From positions 124,001 through 188,000 of the forward strand of contig NZ_BPQV01000004.1 of the NCBI RefSeq assembly GCF_022179465.1: 64,000 nt of DNA, in the 5' to 3' direction. A program made the position numbers and the translations under genes. Position 1 is the first letter of the stretch; each line of letters starts with the position of its first letter. Below, piece by piece: positions 1 to 8,195 of this stretch. Below the pieces are notes generated by a model. It was not told the origin of the DNA. It ran no database searches and was given only the letters and a program-made list of their open reading frames with translations. Origin of the DNA: Methylobacterium organophilum (GTDB taxonomy: Bacteria > Pseudomonadota > Alphaproteobacteria > Rhizobiales > Beijerinckiaceae).

Positions 1-303
1 CCGGTCCATGCGGAAGGAGAACACGAAGATGAAGGCGAGCGGCGCCAGCATCAGCACCCACTTCAGCGGGCTCGTGTAGAGCGCCTGCCCGAAGGGGGTG
101 AGGATCGGCCGCGTGCCCTGATAGGCCGCGACCGACAGCATGTTGAGGCCGAGCGCGACCAGCCCCGAGATGCCGAGGCCGACGGTCATGTTGTTGTAGA
201 CGCCGAGCATGAAGGAGCGCAGGCCCTGGTCGACCTCGACCTGGGTGCCCGCGTAACCCTGCGGCTGGGCGCCGTAGCGGAACGGGCTATTCTCGAATGC
301 CAT
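1..303 (-). CDS. Bax inhibitor-1/YccA family membrane protein (partial, C-terminus off window)
   Basis: Only the first 101 codons are present; the gene runs off the left edge. The ATG at 303 gives MAFENSPFRYGAQPQG, then a conserved stretch with LRSFMLGVYNNMTVGLGISG and a first membrane segment. A second hydrophobic segment begins at WVLMLAPLAFIFVFSF. This short polar N-terminus followed by 'FM..VYN.M..GL' is typical of alphaproteobacterial BI-1 (UPF0005) proteins, seven-helix inner-membrane proteins thought to leak protons or calcium or to modulate membrane proteases. The role in this organism is not known. The start is supported by the family's usual N-terminus. Confidence 0.8.
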   Translation of the reverse strand, partial: MAFENSPFRYGAQPQGYAGTQVEVDQGLRSFMLGVYNNMTVGLGISGLVALGLNMLSVAAYQGTRPILTPFGQALYTSPLKWVLMLAPLAFIFVFSFRMDR

Positions 304-654
304 GGGAGTTCCCCCGGGAGCCTCTCTCAGCGTGGACTTGAAACGCGAGGTTCACGCGAAACCTCGGGCATCTCGCGGATGCCTCGCCGCGAAATATGTT
401 CTGTCGGCCCGTCATAAACAAGAGGCCGGCCGAGCTTGCCTCGACGAATCCAAGTGCCGTCGAGCACATGGAATTTTATCAGAAAACGCGGGATTAAATC
501 TTGCGTGTCGGCGTTGTGACGCCCGCGTGAACTTTTGGAAACCATTCCGCCGCTGCGGGCAACGGCAAAGCCGGCGCACGGTCCGCGTGCACCGGCCCGG
601 CAGGGCGACCCTGCCGACGGGCGACTTCCGGGAGGATCGTGGCGCCGTCCCGCC
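304..654. other. Intergenic region upstream of the BI-1 gene
   Basis: About 350 bases with no convincing gene. The only structure seen is a 7-bp inverted repeat (CGAGGTT at 346-352, AACCTCG at 360-366, 7-base loop) about 45 bases upstream of the BI-1 start. It lies in the presumed promoter or leader and could be an operator or leader hairpin. The stretch around 380-500 is less GC-rich than the surrounding genes, as expected for promoter DNA. Overlapping open frames here look like GC-driven shadows. Confidence 0.4.
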
Positions 655-990
655 TCAGAGCTGGCGGGTGGGTGCGCGGCCCATCAGCCAGATCCGGGCG
701 CGGGCGACCAGCGCCGGGCGGACACGGGCGACGTCCTCGTCGTCGAGGAGCGGGGAGGTGGAGAGGGCGGCGAGATAGGCGTTCTCCCGGTCGCGGCACT
801 CGCGCAGGGCGGCATCGGCCGCGAGCGTCTTGCCGGAGAGGGCGGCCTTCAGGCCATAGGCCTCGCGCAGGCAGCTCTGCCAGGCGGCATGACTCTGGCC
901 CGCGGCACCGGCAGGACCTTCGGCCCGGGCGGCCGGGGCCGCCAGGAGAGCGAGGGCGATCAGCGCGGTGCGGGGGAGGGAGAACGGCAT
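655..990 (-). CDS. Small secreted hypothetical protein
   Basis: A 111-residue protein with a clear Sec signal peptide: a short n-region, the hydrophobic run TALIALALLAAP, and an ARA-type cleavage site near residue 23. The mature part is helical and alanine-rich, with two cysteines (SCLREAY and RECRDRE) that could form a disulfide in the periplasm. I do not recognise a family; the size and Cys spacing vaguely recall small LprI/DUF1311-like periplasmic proteins. It lies on the same strand as, and downstream of, the BTLCP protease gene with a 143-base gap, so it may have its own promoter. Confidence 0.55.
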   Translation of the reverse strand: MPFSLPRTALIALALLAAPAARAEGPAGAAGQSHAAWQSCLREAYGLKAALSGKTLAADAALRECRDRENAYLAALSTSPLLDDEDVARVRPALVARARIWLMGRAPTRQL

Positions 991-1133
991 CGGGCTCGCG
1001 CGAAGGCTTTGGCCGGAGAGATATTTCTCGAAAAGCGATAATCCGAGAAACGTTCCGTCAACCTTCGCGCAAGACGCCTTAACGGGGCGCTAACCGCCGG
1101 CAGAGGGGCCGTCCCGCCGCGGGACAGGCGCGG

Positions 1134-1796
1134 TCAGCGGTTCGCGGTGGTGGCCGGATCGGGATCGCGGCCGAGGGCGACCCAGGCGACGGCGTCCTGG
1201 CTCTCGCGCTTGACGAAGACGTAGCCGGTCTGGCGCCAGGGCAGGACGGCGTTGGTCTTGTTGTCGAGGATCAGGTCACCGCGGTCGGTCAGGATCGTGA
1301 GGACGGCGTGGCCCTCGCCCTTCTCGTCGACCACCACGGTCATGCGCATGGCCCGCCGCGGCAGCCCGGCCTCGGCCAGCAGGCGGCGCTTGAGCAGCTG
1401 GAAGTCCTCGCAATCGCCCATGCCGTCCTCGGCGAGGTCCCAGCGGTCGGCCGAGCCCCAATGGTCGAGGTCGGTGACCGCGCGGATGGACTTGTTGACC
1501 CGCTTGTTGACCGCGTTGATCGTCTGCCAGGTCGCGTTCGAGAGGGCGATGCGGGCCGGCTCGCTGCGGTCGAGGGCGCATTCGGCCGGATAATTTTCGC
1601 AGAAGGTGGCCCAGGCGGCGATGGGCTTGGCCGGGCCGGTCACGGTGGCGGTGGACGGGGACCGGTTCGGCAGGGCGGCGAGCGTCTGGGCGGCGGCGGG
1701 GGCCGCGGCGGCAAGGACCAGGGCGAGGCCCGCGGCGAGCACCCGGAGCCGGGCCCTGCCCGCGCCGCCGACCCGCTTGGAGAACCCGTCACGCAT
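1134..1796 (-). CDS. Bacterial transglutaminase-like cysteine proteinase (BTLCP)
   Basis: 220 residues with an N-terminal signal peptide (hydrophobic core about residues 18-33, cleavage near AAA-Q 36), so exported. The Cys-His-Asp triad of the BTLCP (DUF920) family is visible: Cys129 in GMGDCEDF, His163 in GEGHAVL, Asp178 in LILDN. Related proteins outside this group include LapG, the periplasmic protease that cleaves surface adhesins when c-di-GMP falls. BTLCP members in Rhizobiales are common, but their substrates are mostly unknown. No LapD-like receptor or giant adhesin is in the window, so a LapG role is only a possibility. Confidence 0.85.
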   Translation of the reverse strand: MRDGFSKRVGGAGRARLRVLAAGLALVLAAAAPAAAQTLAALPNRSPSTATVTGPAKPIAAWATFCENYPAECALDRSEPARIALSNATWQTINAVNKRVNKSIRAVTDLDHWGSADRWDLAEDGMGDCEDFQLLKRRLLAEAGLPRRAMRMTVVVDEKGEGHAVLTILTDRGDLILDNKTNAVLPWRQTGYVFVKRESQDAVAWVALGRDPDPATTANR

Positions 1797-2024
1797 GACC
1801 CGTACTCACCGTTAAGCTTTCGTTTAGGAAGCTCGCACGGGCGTCGCCGACCGGCAATCGCGAGGTTAAAATTCGGTTAACGGCATTTTTAGGATTCGAG
1901 CGATTCCCTCCGGAGAGGCTTCAGACAGGAGCCTTTCGTCCCGCTCCGCGGTCCCGGAACGAAGCGGCGACGGCACGAACGTGGCATGCTTGGCCGCGCC
2001 AGGAACTGCCGCGCGAGCGAGGCC

Positions 2025-2447
2025 ATGACCGAAACCGTGACCGTCGAGACGATGCCGGGCGTCCCTGGCCAGCCGAGCGACCGCGGGGCGCCGGTGATCC
2101 GCACCATCGCCATGCCGGCCGATACCAACCCGGCCGGCGACATCTTCGGCGGCTGGCTGATGGCGCAGATGGATCTCGCCGCCGGCAACGTCGCCGCCCG
2201 CCGGGCGCGGGGCCGCTGCGCCACGATCTCGGTGGAGGCGATGACCTTCCACCATCCAGTCTTCGTGGGCGACGAGGTCAGCCTCTATGCCTGGATCGTG
2301 AAGGTCGGCCACACCTCGATCCGCATCCAGGTCGAGGTCTGGCGGCGGGAGCGCGAGAGCGAGACCACCATGAAGGTGACGGAGGGCCTGTTCACCTTCG
2401 TCGCCATCGGCCCGGACCGGCGGCCCCGGCCGGTGCCGGAGGCGTGA
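2025..2447 (+). CDS. Acyl-CoA thioesterase, hotdog fold (YciA-like)
   Basis: 140 residues from the ATG at 2025, chosen over an upstream in-frame ATG at 1986 because a purine-rich GAGCGAGG precedes it and similarity starts close by. The motif TNPAGDIFGGWLMAQMD (about residues 34-50) is the hallmark of YciA-type hexameric hotdog thioesterases. Asn35 and Asp39 are in the active-site helix, and the following strand VEAMTFHHPVFVGDEV is also conserved. It hydrolyses acyl-CoA to free acid and CoA in the cytosol. The gene converges on the O-antigen-ligase-like gene with only 3 bases between the stop codons. Confidence 0.9.
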   Translation: MTETVTVETMPGVPGQPSDRGAPVIRTIAMPADTNPAGDIFGGWLMAQMDLAAGNVAARRARGRCATISVEAMTFHHPVFVGDEVSLYAWIVKVGHTSIRIQVEVWRRERESETTMKVTEGLFTFVAIGPDRRPRPVPEA

Positions 2448-2450
2448 TCC

Positions 2451-3776
2451 TCAGCGCGCCACCGCCGGGGCCAGGGTGCGGAAGCGCAAGCCGAACAGGG
2501 CGAGGACGAAGAGCAGGAAGATCGCGCTGTTGCCCTCGTAGAACACGGATTCGAAGAAGCCCGTCATCAGGGCGTAGAGCCAGAGGCTGACGAAGAAGAC
2601 CGTGGCCGGGTCCATCCGGCGCCCGCCCTCCGCCCGCTGGAGGTCGCGTAGGGGACGGGCCACGAAGACGAGGAGCGTCAGGGCGAGGCCCGGCAGGCCC
2701 ATGAACAGGGCCGTGTCGAGATAGGCGTTGTGGGCCTGGGAGGTCTCAGCGAGCCAGGTCTGCGTGCCCCAGCTGCCGTATTGCGTCTCCTCCGTGCGCC
2801 AGAACCCGCCATAGCCCCAGCCCGCGACCGGGTGCTTGAGGATGTTGTCGAGGGCGAATTCCCAGATCTCGGTGCGGCCGGTGAAGCTCGTATCGGTGAG
2901 GGCGCCGGCGATCAGCTCCTGCAGCGGCCGGAAGAAGAAGGAGCCGAGGGAGACGAGGCCGAGCAGCGCCACCGGCCCGAGCAGCACGAGCCCGCGCCAG
3001 AGACTCCCGCGGAAACGCTGGGCGAGCCAGATCTGGAGGAGGATCAGCGGCAGCAGCGCGGTTGCGGTCTTGGAATGGGTGAAGACCAGGAAGAGGGCGG
3101 CGAGCCCGGCGACGGCGCCCCCGAGGAGCCGCTGGCCGGTGTTCCAGGCGAGCAGCCCGACGAACACGAACAGCACCATGATCGCGCCGGCCTCGTTCTT
3201 GTGATTGAAAGGGCCCCGCCAGTTGCCGGCGAGATCCGGCTCCTTGAGGTCGAGGGTGGTGTGCATGGCGTAGCGCGGCGCCACCACGACCGAGAGGTAG
3301 GACAGCACCAGCACGCCGAGCGCCGTGAGCGCGAGGCTGCGCGCGAACTGCCGCACCGAGCGCGCGACGAGCAGCAGGGCCGCCGCGAGGAAGATACAGA
3401 TGAAGGTGAGCGCCAGCCGACGCATCGAGTTCGCCGGGGCCTGGGCGAGGAGCGTCGAGACGCCGATCCAGGCGACGAGCAGGGCCTCGAGCGGCCCGGC
3501 AAGGGGCTTCAGCCGGGCGATGCCGATCCGGGCCACCAGGGCAAGGGCGGCCAGGAAGAGGGCGCTATAGGCGATCTGGGTGAGGAGGTTGCCGCCCTCC
3601 CAGACCTCGATCGTGGCCGGGGAGCTCAGATCCACGAAGGGGGTGGTGTGCACCGTGCACAGGAGCAGCGTCGCCGCGATGAGGGCGTTGGCGGCCCAGA
3701 CCGGCACGGCCCGGCCCGGCACGCCCGCCGAAGCGGGGCGCAGCAGGCCGGAGAGCATCGCGAAGGAATCGGCCAT
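2451..3776 (-). CDS. O-antigen ligase / ExoQ-like polysaccharide polymerase (Wzy_C family)
   Basis: 441 residues with about 10-11 predicted membrane helices and a long periplasmic loop in the second half. That loop contains TGRTEIWEFALDNILKHPVAGWGYGGF and then SQAHNAYLDTALFMGLPG, the features conserved in Wzy_C/WaaL/ExoQ proteins. GPFNHKNEAGAIM in the middle resembles the NxKN...A region of ExoQ-type polymerases. The protein probably polymerises or ligates an undecaprenyl-linked glycan in the inner membrane. No glycosyltransferase genes are adjacent, so the substrate cannot be deduced. It is a single-gene unit converging with the thioesterase gene. Confidence 0.85.
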   Translation of the reverse strand: MADSFAMLSGLLRPASAGVPGRAVPVWAANALIAATLLLCTVHTTPFVDLSSPATIEVWEGGNLLTQIAYSALFLAALALVARIGIARLKPLAGPLEALLVAWIGVSTLLAQAPANSMRRLALTFICIFLAAALLLVARSVRQFARSLALTALGVLVLSYLSVVVAPRYAMHTTLDLKEPDLAGNWRGPFNHKNEAGAIMVLFVFVGLLAWNTGQRLLGGAVAGLAALFLVFTHSKTATALLPLILLQIWLAQRFRGSLWRGLVLLGPVALLGLVSLGSFFFRPLQELIAGALTDTSFTGRTEIWEFALDNILKHPVAGWGYGGFWRTEETQYGSWGTQTWLAETSQAHNAYLDTALFMGLPGLALTLLVFVARPLRDLQRAEGGRRMDPATVFFVSLWLYALMTGFFESVFYEGNSAIFLLFVLALFGLRFRTLAPAVAR

Positions 3777-3871
3777 GGGATCCGGGCGGGCGGCGAAGAT
3801 CCGCCCATCCTCGCATGGCAGGTGCTAACGGCTTATCGAAATCCGGCCGATGGCGCGGCGATGCCGGGCGC

Positions 3872-4777
3872 TCAGTTCGCCGCGGCGCGGAAGGTGTCGC
3901 AGGATTTGGTCTGGCCGCTCTTGTAGCCGGTCATGAACCAGCGCATCCGCTGCTCGGAGGAGCCGTGGGTGAAGCTGTCGGGCACGGCGTAGCCCTGGGC
4001 CTGCTCCTGCAGCTTGTCGTCGCCGATAGCGCTCGCCGCGTTGAGCGCCTCCTGGATGTCGCTCTGGTCGAGAGCGTTCCAGCGGTCGTTGGAGTTCTTG
4101 GCCCAGACGCCGGCGAGGCAATCGGCCATCAGCTCCACGCGCACGGAGAGGCGGTTCGCCTCCGTCTTGCTGCTCGCGGCCTGCTGACGGCCCTGCACCT
4201 TGCCGAGGATGCCGAGCACGTCCTGCACGTGGTGGCCGACCTCGTGGGCGATGACGTAGGCATAGGCGAAGTCGCCCTTCACGCCGAACTTGGTCTGCAT
4301 CTCCTTGAAGAAGCTCGTGTCGAGATAGACCTTCTTGTCGAGCGGGCAGTAGAACGGCCCCATCGCCGCCTGGGCCGAGCCGCAGCCCGAGCGGGTGCCG
4401 CCCTGATAGAGCACCATGGTCGTCGGGGTGTATTGCCGCCCGGTCTGGTTCGGCAGCACCGTGCTCCAGACATCCTCCGTGTTGCCGAGGATCTTGGAGG
4501 CGAACTGGCCGGCCTGGTCGGTCGGGGCTTGGCGGCGCCGGGCCTGGGTCTCGGGATCGACCCGCTCCTCGCGCGGACGACCGCCGCTCATGTGCTCGGC
4601 CCCGCCGATCAGGATGGCCGGGTTGATGCCGGTCACCCAGGAGATGAGCAGCAGCACGACGATCGTGCCGATGCCGAGGCCGCCGGCCCCGCCCCCGGGA
4701 AAGCCGAAGCCGCCTCCGCCGCCCTCACCGCGGCGATCCTCGACGTTCTCCGAACTGCGGAAGTCTTCCCAACGCAT
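3872..4777 (-). CDS. ypfJ: Neutral zinc metallopeptidase, YpfJ/KPN_02809 family
   Basis: 301 residues. A Gly-rich N-terminus (about 18-36) is followed by one transmembrane helix (about 37-49) and an extracytoplasmic catalytic domain. The zinc motif HEVGHH is at about residues 178-183. The family-typical start 'MRWEDFR.S.NVEDRRG' and GCGSAQAAMGPFYCPLDKKVYLD are both present, as is a later ELMADCLAGVWA that should supply the third ligand region. The length matches the family (about 290-310). It is an integral-membrane metallopeptidase of unknown substrate, common in proteobacteria. It stands alone, with its upstream gene starting after a 114-base gap. Confidence 0.92.
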   Translation of the reverse strand: MRWEDFRSSENVEDRRGEGGGGGFGFPGGGAGGLGIGTIVVLLLISWVTGINPAILIGGAEHMSGGRPREERVDPETQARRRQAPTDQAGQFASKILGNTEDVWSTVLPNQTGRQYTPTTMVLYQGGTRSGCGSAQAAMGPFYCPLDKKVYLDTSFFKEMQTKFGVKGDFAYAYVIAHEVGHHVQDVLGILGKVQGRQQAASSKTEANRLSVRVELMADCLAGVWAKNSNDRWNALDQSDIQEALNAASAIGDDKLQEQAQGYAVPDSFTHGSSEQRMRWFMTGYKSGQTKSCDTFRAAAN

Positions 4778-4891
4778 CGCCCGCCACCCGTGTCGCCCGG
4801 TCCCCGGCGCCGCGAGACGCGCGCCGGTGCCGGAATGAGAATGATCCTGTCCGGGATACCGTTCCGCTTGGGCCGGATCGAGCGCCTCCGG

Positions 4892-5776
4892 TCAAGCCCG
4901 CGTGTCGAGGGCGGCCTTCAGTGCCCGGAAGTCGCGCCAGGCGAGGCGCTTCTGCACCGGCTGGCGCAGGAGATAGGCCGGGTGGAGCGTGGCGAGCGCC
5001 CGGATCTCGCGCCCGTCGCCGAGGCGATAGGGATAGAACCGCCCCCGCGCTTTCAGGATGCCGTCCTTCGTGCCCGTCAGCGTCTGCGTGGCCGGGGCTC
5101 CGAGGCAGACCAGGATGTCGGGATCGACGAGGGTGATCTGGCGCTCGATGAAGGGCCTGCAGATCGAGACCTCCTGCGGGGTCGGGTTGCGGTTGCCCGG
5201 GGGCCGCCAGGGCACGATGTTGGCGACATAGGCGCCCGAGCGATCGAGGCCGATCGCCGCCATCATCCGGTCGAGGAGCTTGCCGGAGCGGCCCATGAAG
5301 GGCTTGCCGATGCGGTCCTCGTCGGCGCCGGGCGCCTCGCCGACGAACATCACCCGGGCCTGGGGATTGCCGTCGGCGAAGACGAGGTTCTTGGCCGTGA
5401 AGCGGAGGCCGCAGCCTTCGAAGCCGCGCAGCAAGGCCTCCAAAGCCTCCAGCGACTCCGCCTCGGCCGCCTTGGCGCGGGCATCGACCGCGGCCTCGCC
5501 CGGGGCCGCCGCGGCGGCCCCGCCATAGGTGCGGGCGGGCGCAGCCGGACGCGGCGCCTCCGGGCTCCGCGACGGCAGCTCTCGCCGGGGCAGGGGGGAC
5601 AAAAGCGGCGGCGGCGAAAGAGACGGCCGCCGCGCGTCCGGGGCCGGGGCATCGGCCTCGGCGAAGCGGTCATGCGGGGTCTCGTCGAGGGCGAGATCGA
5701 CGCCGGCCTCGACGTCGAAGTCGAGGAGCGCGATCTGCGCGTCCCTGTCCTGGCTCGCGGGGCTCATGATTGTCAT
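4892..5776 (-). CDS. Uracil-DNA glycosylase, family 4-like, with Fe-S ligands altered
   Basis: 294 residues. A poorly conserved Pro/Ala-rich N-terminal extension (about 1-100) precedes the UDG domain. Motif A GEAPG is at about 146-150, the ED.IGKPFMGRSGKLLD region follows, and motif B HPAYLLR is at about 265-271. The enzyme should excise uracil from DNA arising from cytosine deamination. Family-4 enzymes normally carry four cysteines binding a 4Fe-4S cluster. Here only Cys122 and Cys206 are at expected places; the C..C pair reads FEGC and the usual NvvkCRPP cysteine is Trp190. The start overlaps the NUDIX stop by ATGA, so the two are translationally coupled. An alternative ATG lies 9 bases inside. 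Confidence 0.88.
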   Translation of the reverse strand: MTIMSPASQDRDAQIALLDFDVEAGVDLALDETPHDRFAEADAPAPDARRPSLSPPPLLSPLPRRELPSRSPEAPRPAAPARTYGGAAAAAPGEAAVDARAKAAEAESLEALEALLRGFEGCGLRFTAKNLVFADGNPQARVMFVGEAPGADEDRIGKPFMGRSGKLLDRMMAAIGLDRSGAYVANIVPWRPPGNRNPTPQEVSICRPFIERQITLVDPDILVCLGAPATQTLTGTKDGILKARGRFYPYRLGDGREIRALATLHPAYLLRQPVQKRLAWRDFRALKAALDTRA

Positions 5777-6240
5777 GTGGCGTCGCTGACGCCTGTGGAC
5801 AACGTCCCCGCGCCGGCATGGAGCGGCAGCACATGGTCGCGGGTGAGGGGCGCCAGGGGGAGGGCGCCCGGCGCGGCCGCGTCGATCCAGGCGATCTCCG
5901 CGATCTCGGCGGCCGGCGCCACCGGACCCGCCACCGACAGGCGGAAGATCTCTGCCTCGACGACATGGCCGGGCTCGTTGGCGGCCTCCGCCCGGAAGCG
6001 TCCGAGGAAGACCGCCGCCTGCGCGTCGACGGCGAGCCCGAGTTCCTCGGACAGCTCCCGCCGCAGGGCGGCGCGCGGCGCCTCGCCGGGTTCGATCTTG
6101 CCGCCCGGCTGCATGAAGGCCTCCGTGCCGCGCTTGCGCACGAGCAGCACCCGGCCCTCCGCATCGGACAGGAGGGCCGCGGCGATCCGGATGACGGGGG
6201 AGGGCGAAGGGGAAGGGAGGGGGGCCGCCGGCACGTTCAT
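5773..6240 (-). CDS. NUDIX hydrolase
   Basis: 155 residues with a full Nudix box, G(x5)E(x7)REUxEE, at about residues 46-69: GGKIEPGEAPRAALRRELSE continuing into ELG. This loop binds Mg2+ and hydrolyses nucleoside diphosphate-X substrates. The bordering residues VLLVRKRGTEAFMQPGG resemble the MutT/ADP-ribose pyrophosphatase-like group, but the substrate cannot be read from sequence. The gene overlaps the downstream uracil-DNA glycosylase start by four bases (ATGA). That suggests a two-gene unit for nucleotide-pool or DNA sanitation. Confidence 0.88.
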   Translation of the reverse strand: MNVPAAPLPSPSPSPVIRIAAALLSDAEGRVLLVRKRGTEAFMQPGGKIEPGEAPRAALRRELSEELGLAVDAQAAVFLGRFRAEAANEPGHVVEAEIFRLSVAGPVAPAAEIAEIAWIDAAAPGALPLAPLTRDHVLPLHAGAGTLSTGVSDAT

Positions 6241-6437
6241 GGGGCGACCTTAACCGGACGGGCGCGCCGGAAACAGCGCCGGTTCGGTCCGGTTGCGGGC
6301 AAGGGAGTCCTGTGGCTAGGGCTGTGCCATTCTAGCAAGGACGGCTTGCCTTCCTAATTTGGAATCGGTTGAGAGACTTCAATAACACGAACGCGCCGAC
6401 GCGACGGGGGACGCCGCACGGCTCAGGAGGATCGAGG

Positions 6438-8111
6438 ATGGCGTTGCCGGATCGCGAGGGGATGGATTTCGACGTGGTGGTGGTGGGTGCGGGGCCCGCG
6501 GGCCTCGCCGCCGCGATCCGCCTCAAGCAGCTCTCCGCGGAGAAGGGCGAGGAGATCTCCGTCGTCGTGGTGGAGAAGGGCGGCGAGGTCGGCGCGCATA
6601 TCCTGTCGGGCGCCGTGGTCGACCCGATCGGCCTCGACGCCCTGCTGCCCGACTGGCGCACGGATCCCGAACGCCCGCTCAAGACCGCGGTGGAGCGTGA
6701 CGAGTTCCTCTACCTCACCAAGAACAGCGGCGTCCGCCTGCCGAACCTGTTCTTTCCCAAGCTCCTGTCGAACCACGGCAACTTCGTCGGCTCGCTCTCC
6801 AACACGGTGAAGTGGCTCGGCGCAAAGGCCGAGGGCCTCGGCGTCGAGATCTATCCCGGCTTCCCGGCCTCCGAGGTGCTCTACGACGCGCACGGCGCCG
6901 TGACCGGCATCGCCACCGGCGATCTCGGCATCGGCCGCGACGGTGCGCCGCGCGCCGATTTCACCCGCGGCATGGAGCTGCGCGCCAAATACACGGTCTT
7001 CGGCGAGGGCGCCCGCGGCTCGCTCACCAAGACCCTGATCGAGCGCTTCCAGCTCAACCGCCACAGCGACCACCAGAAATACGGCATCGGCATCAAGGAG
7101 CTCTGGCAGCTCAGCGATGCGAAGTTCGAGCCGGGCCTCGTCCAGCACACCATGGGCTGGCCCCTGCCCAACAAGGCCGGCGGCGGCTCCTGGCTCTACC
7201 ATTTCGACGACAACCTGCTCTCGGTCGGCTTCGTCACGCACCTGAACTACGAGAACCCGACCCTGTCGCCGTTCGAGGAGTTCCAGCGCTTCAAGACCCA
7301 CCCGATGATCCGCGAGACCTTCGAGGGGGCCAAGCGCATCGGCTACGGCGCGCGCGCCATCATGGAAGGCGGCTGGCAATCGGTGCCCAAACTCGTCTTC
7401 CCCGGCGGCTGCCTGGTCGGCGACTCGGCCGGCTTCGTGAACGTGCCGCGCATCAAGGGCTCGCACAACGCGATCCTGTCCGGCATCCAGGCGGCCGACG
7501 CCATCTTCGCGGCGATCGCGGCGGGCCGTCAGGGCGACGAGCTGACCGCCTACGAGGAGGGCTGGCGCGGCAGCGCGATCGGGCGCGACCTCAAGCCGGT
7601 GCGCAACGTCAAGCCGCTCTGGTCGAAATACGGCACCCTGGCCGGGGTCGGGCTCGGCGGCCTCGACATGTGGACCAATGCCCTCGCGGACACCTCTTTG
7701 TTCGGCACCCTCAAGCACGGCAAGCCGGACCATGCCTGCCTGAAGCCGCTCTCCGAGGTGACGCCGATCACCTACCCGAAGCCCGACGGCAAGCTCACCT
7801 TCGACCGGCTCTCCTCGGTCTACCTCTCGAACACCAACCACGAGGAGGACCAGCCGCCTCACCTCAAGGTGACGGACAGCGAGCTCCAGAAGCGCTCCGA
7901 GCACGACGTCTATGGCGGCCCCTCCGGCCGCTACTGCCCGGCCGGCGTCTACGAATGGGTGGAGGATGCCTCCGCCCGCGATGGCCTGCGCTACCAGATC
8001 AACGCGCAGAACTGCGTCCACTGCAAGACCTGCGACATCAAAGATCCCAACCAGAACATCACCTGGGTCACCCCCGAGGGCCCGGGCGGACCAAACTATA
8101 CGAACCTCTGA
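6438..8111 (+). CDS. Electron transfer flavoprotein:ubiquinone oxidoreductase (ETF-QO)
   Basis: About 557 residues from the ATG at 6438, chosen because CAGGAGG lies 8 bases upstream (6424-6430) and the FAD-binding segment follows at once (VVVVGAGPAGLAAAIRLK). The protein has an FAD domain, the ubiquinone-binding region and a C-terminal 4Fe-4S domain. The cluster cysteines appear in CPAGVYEW and NCVHCKTCDIKDPNQN near the end. ETF-QO is a monotopic inner-membrane enzyme that passes electrons from acyl-CoA dehydrogenases via ETF to the quinone pool. It appears monocistronic, with a strong terminator just downstream (8135-8160). Confidence 0.96.
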   Translation: MALPDREGMDFDVVVVGAGPAGLAAAIRLKQLSAEKGEEISVVVVEKGGEVGAHILSGAVVDPIGLDALLPDWRTDPERPLKTAVERDEFLYLTKNSGVRLPNLFFPKLLSNHGNFVGSLSNTVKWLGAKAEGLGVEIYPGFPASEVLYDAHGAVTGIATGDLGIGRDGAPRADFTRGMELRAKYTVFGEGARGSLTKTLIERFQLNRHSDHQKYGIGIKELWQLSDAKFEPGLVQHTMGWPLPNKAGGGSWLYHFDDNLLSVGFVTHLNYENPTLSPFEEFQRFKTHPMIRETFEGAKRIGYGARAIMEGGWQSVPKLVFPGGCLVGDSAGFVNVPRIKGSHNAILSGIQAADAIFAAIAAGRQGDELTAYEEGWRGSAIGRDLKPVRNVKPLWSKYGTLAGVGLGGLDMWTNALADTSLFGTLKHGKPDHACLKPLSEVTPITYPKPDGKLTFDRLSSVYLSNTNHEEDQPPHLKVTDSELQKRSEHDVYGGPSGRYCPAGVYEWVEDASARDGLRYQINAQNCVHCKTCDIKDPNQNITWVTPEGPGGPNYTNL

Positions 8112-8134
8112 GACCGCCGGTTCACGGAAGCGCG

Positions 8135-8160
8135 AAGGCCCGGGGCATGCCCCGGGCCTT
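8135..8160 (+). terminator. Rho-independent terminator of the ETF-QO gene
   Basis: A near-perfect inverted repeat, AAGGCCCGGGG and CCCCGGGCCTT with a short loop, starts 24 bases after the stop codon and is followed by CTGGTTTT. It lies between two convergent genes (ETF-QO and the chemoreceptor) and could serve both strands, although the T-rich side is on the plus strand. Confidence 0.85.
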
Positions 8161-8195
8161 CTGGTTTTCAAGCCTCGCGAGGGGCGCGGGCGGCC

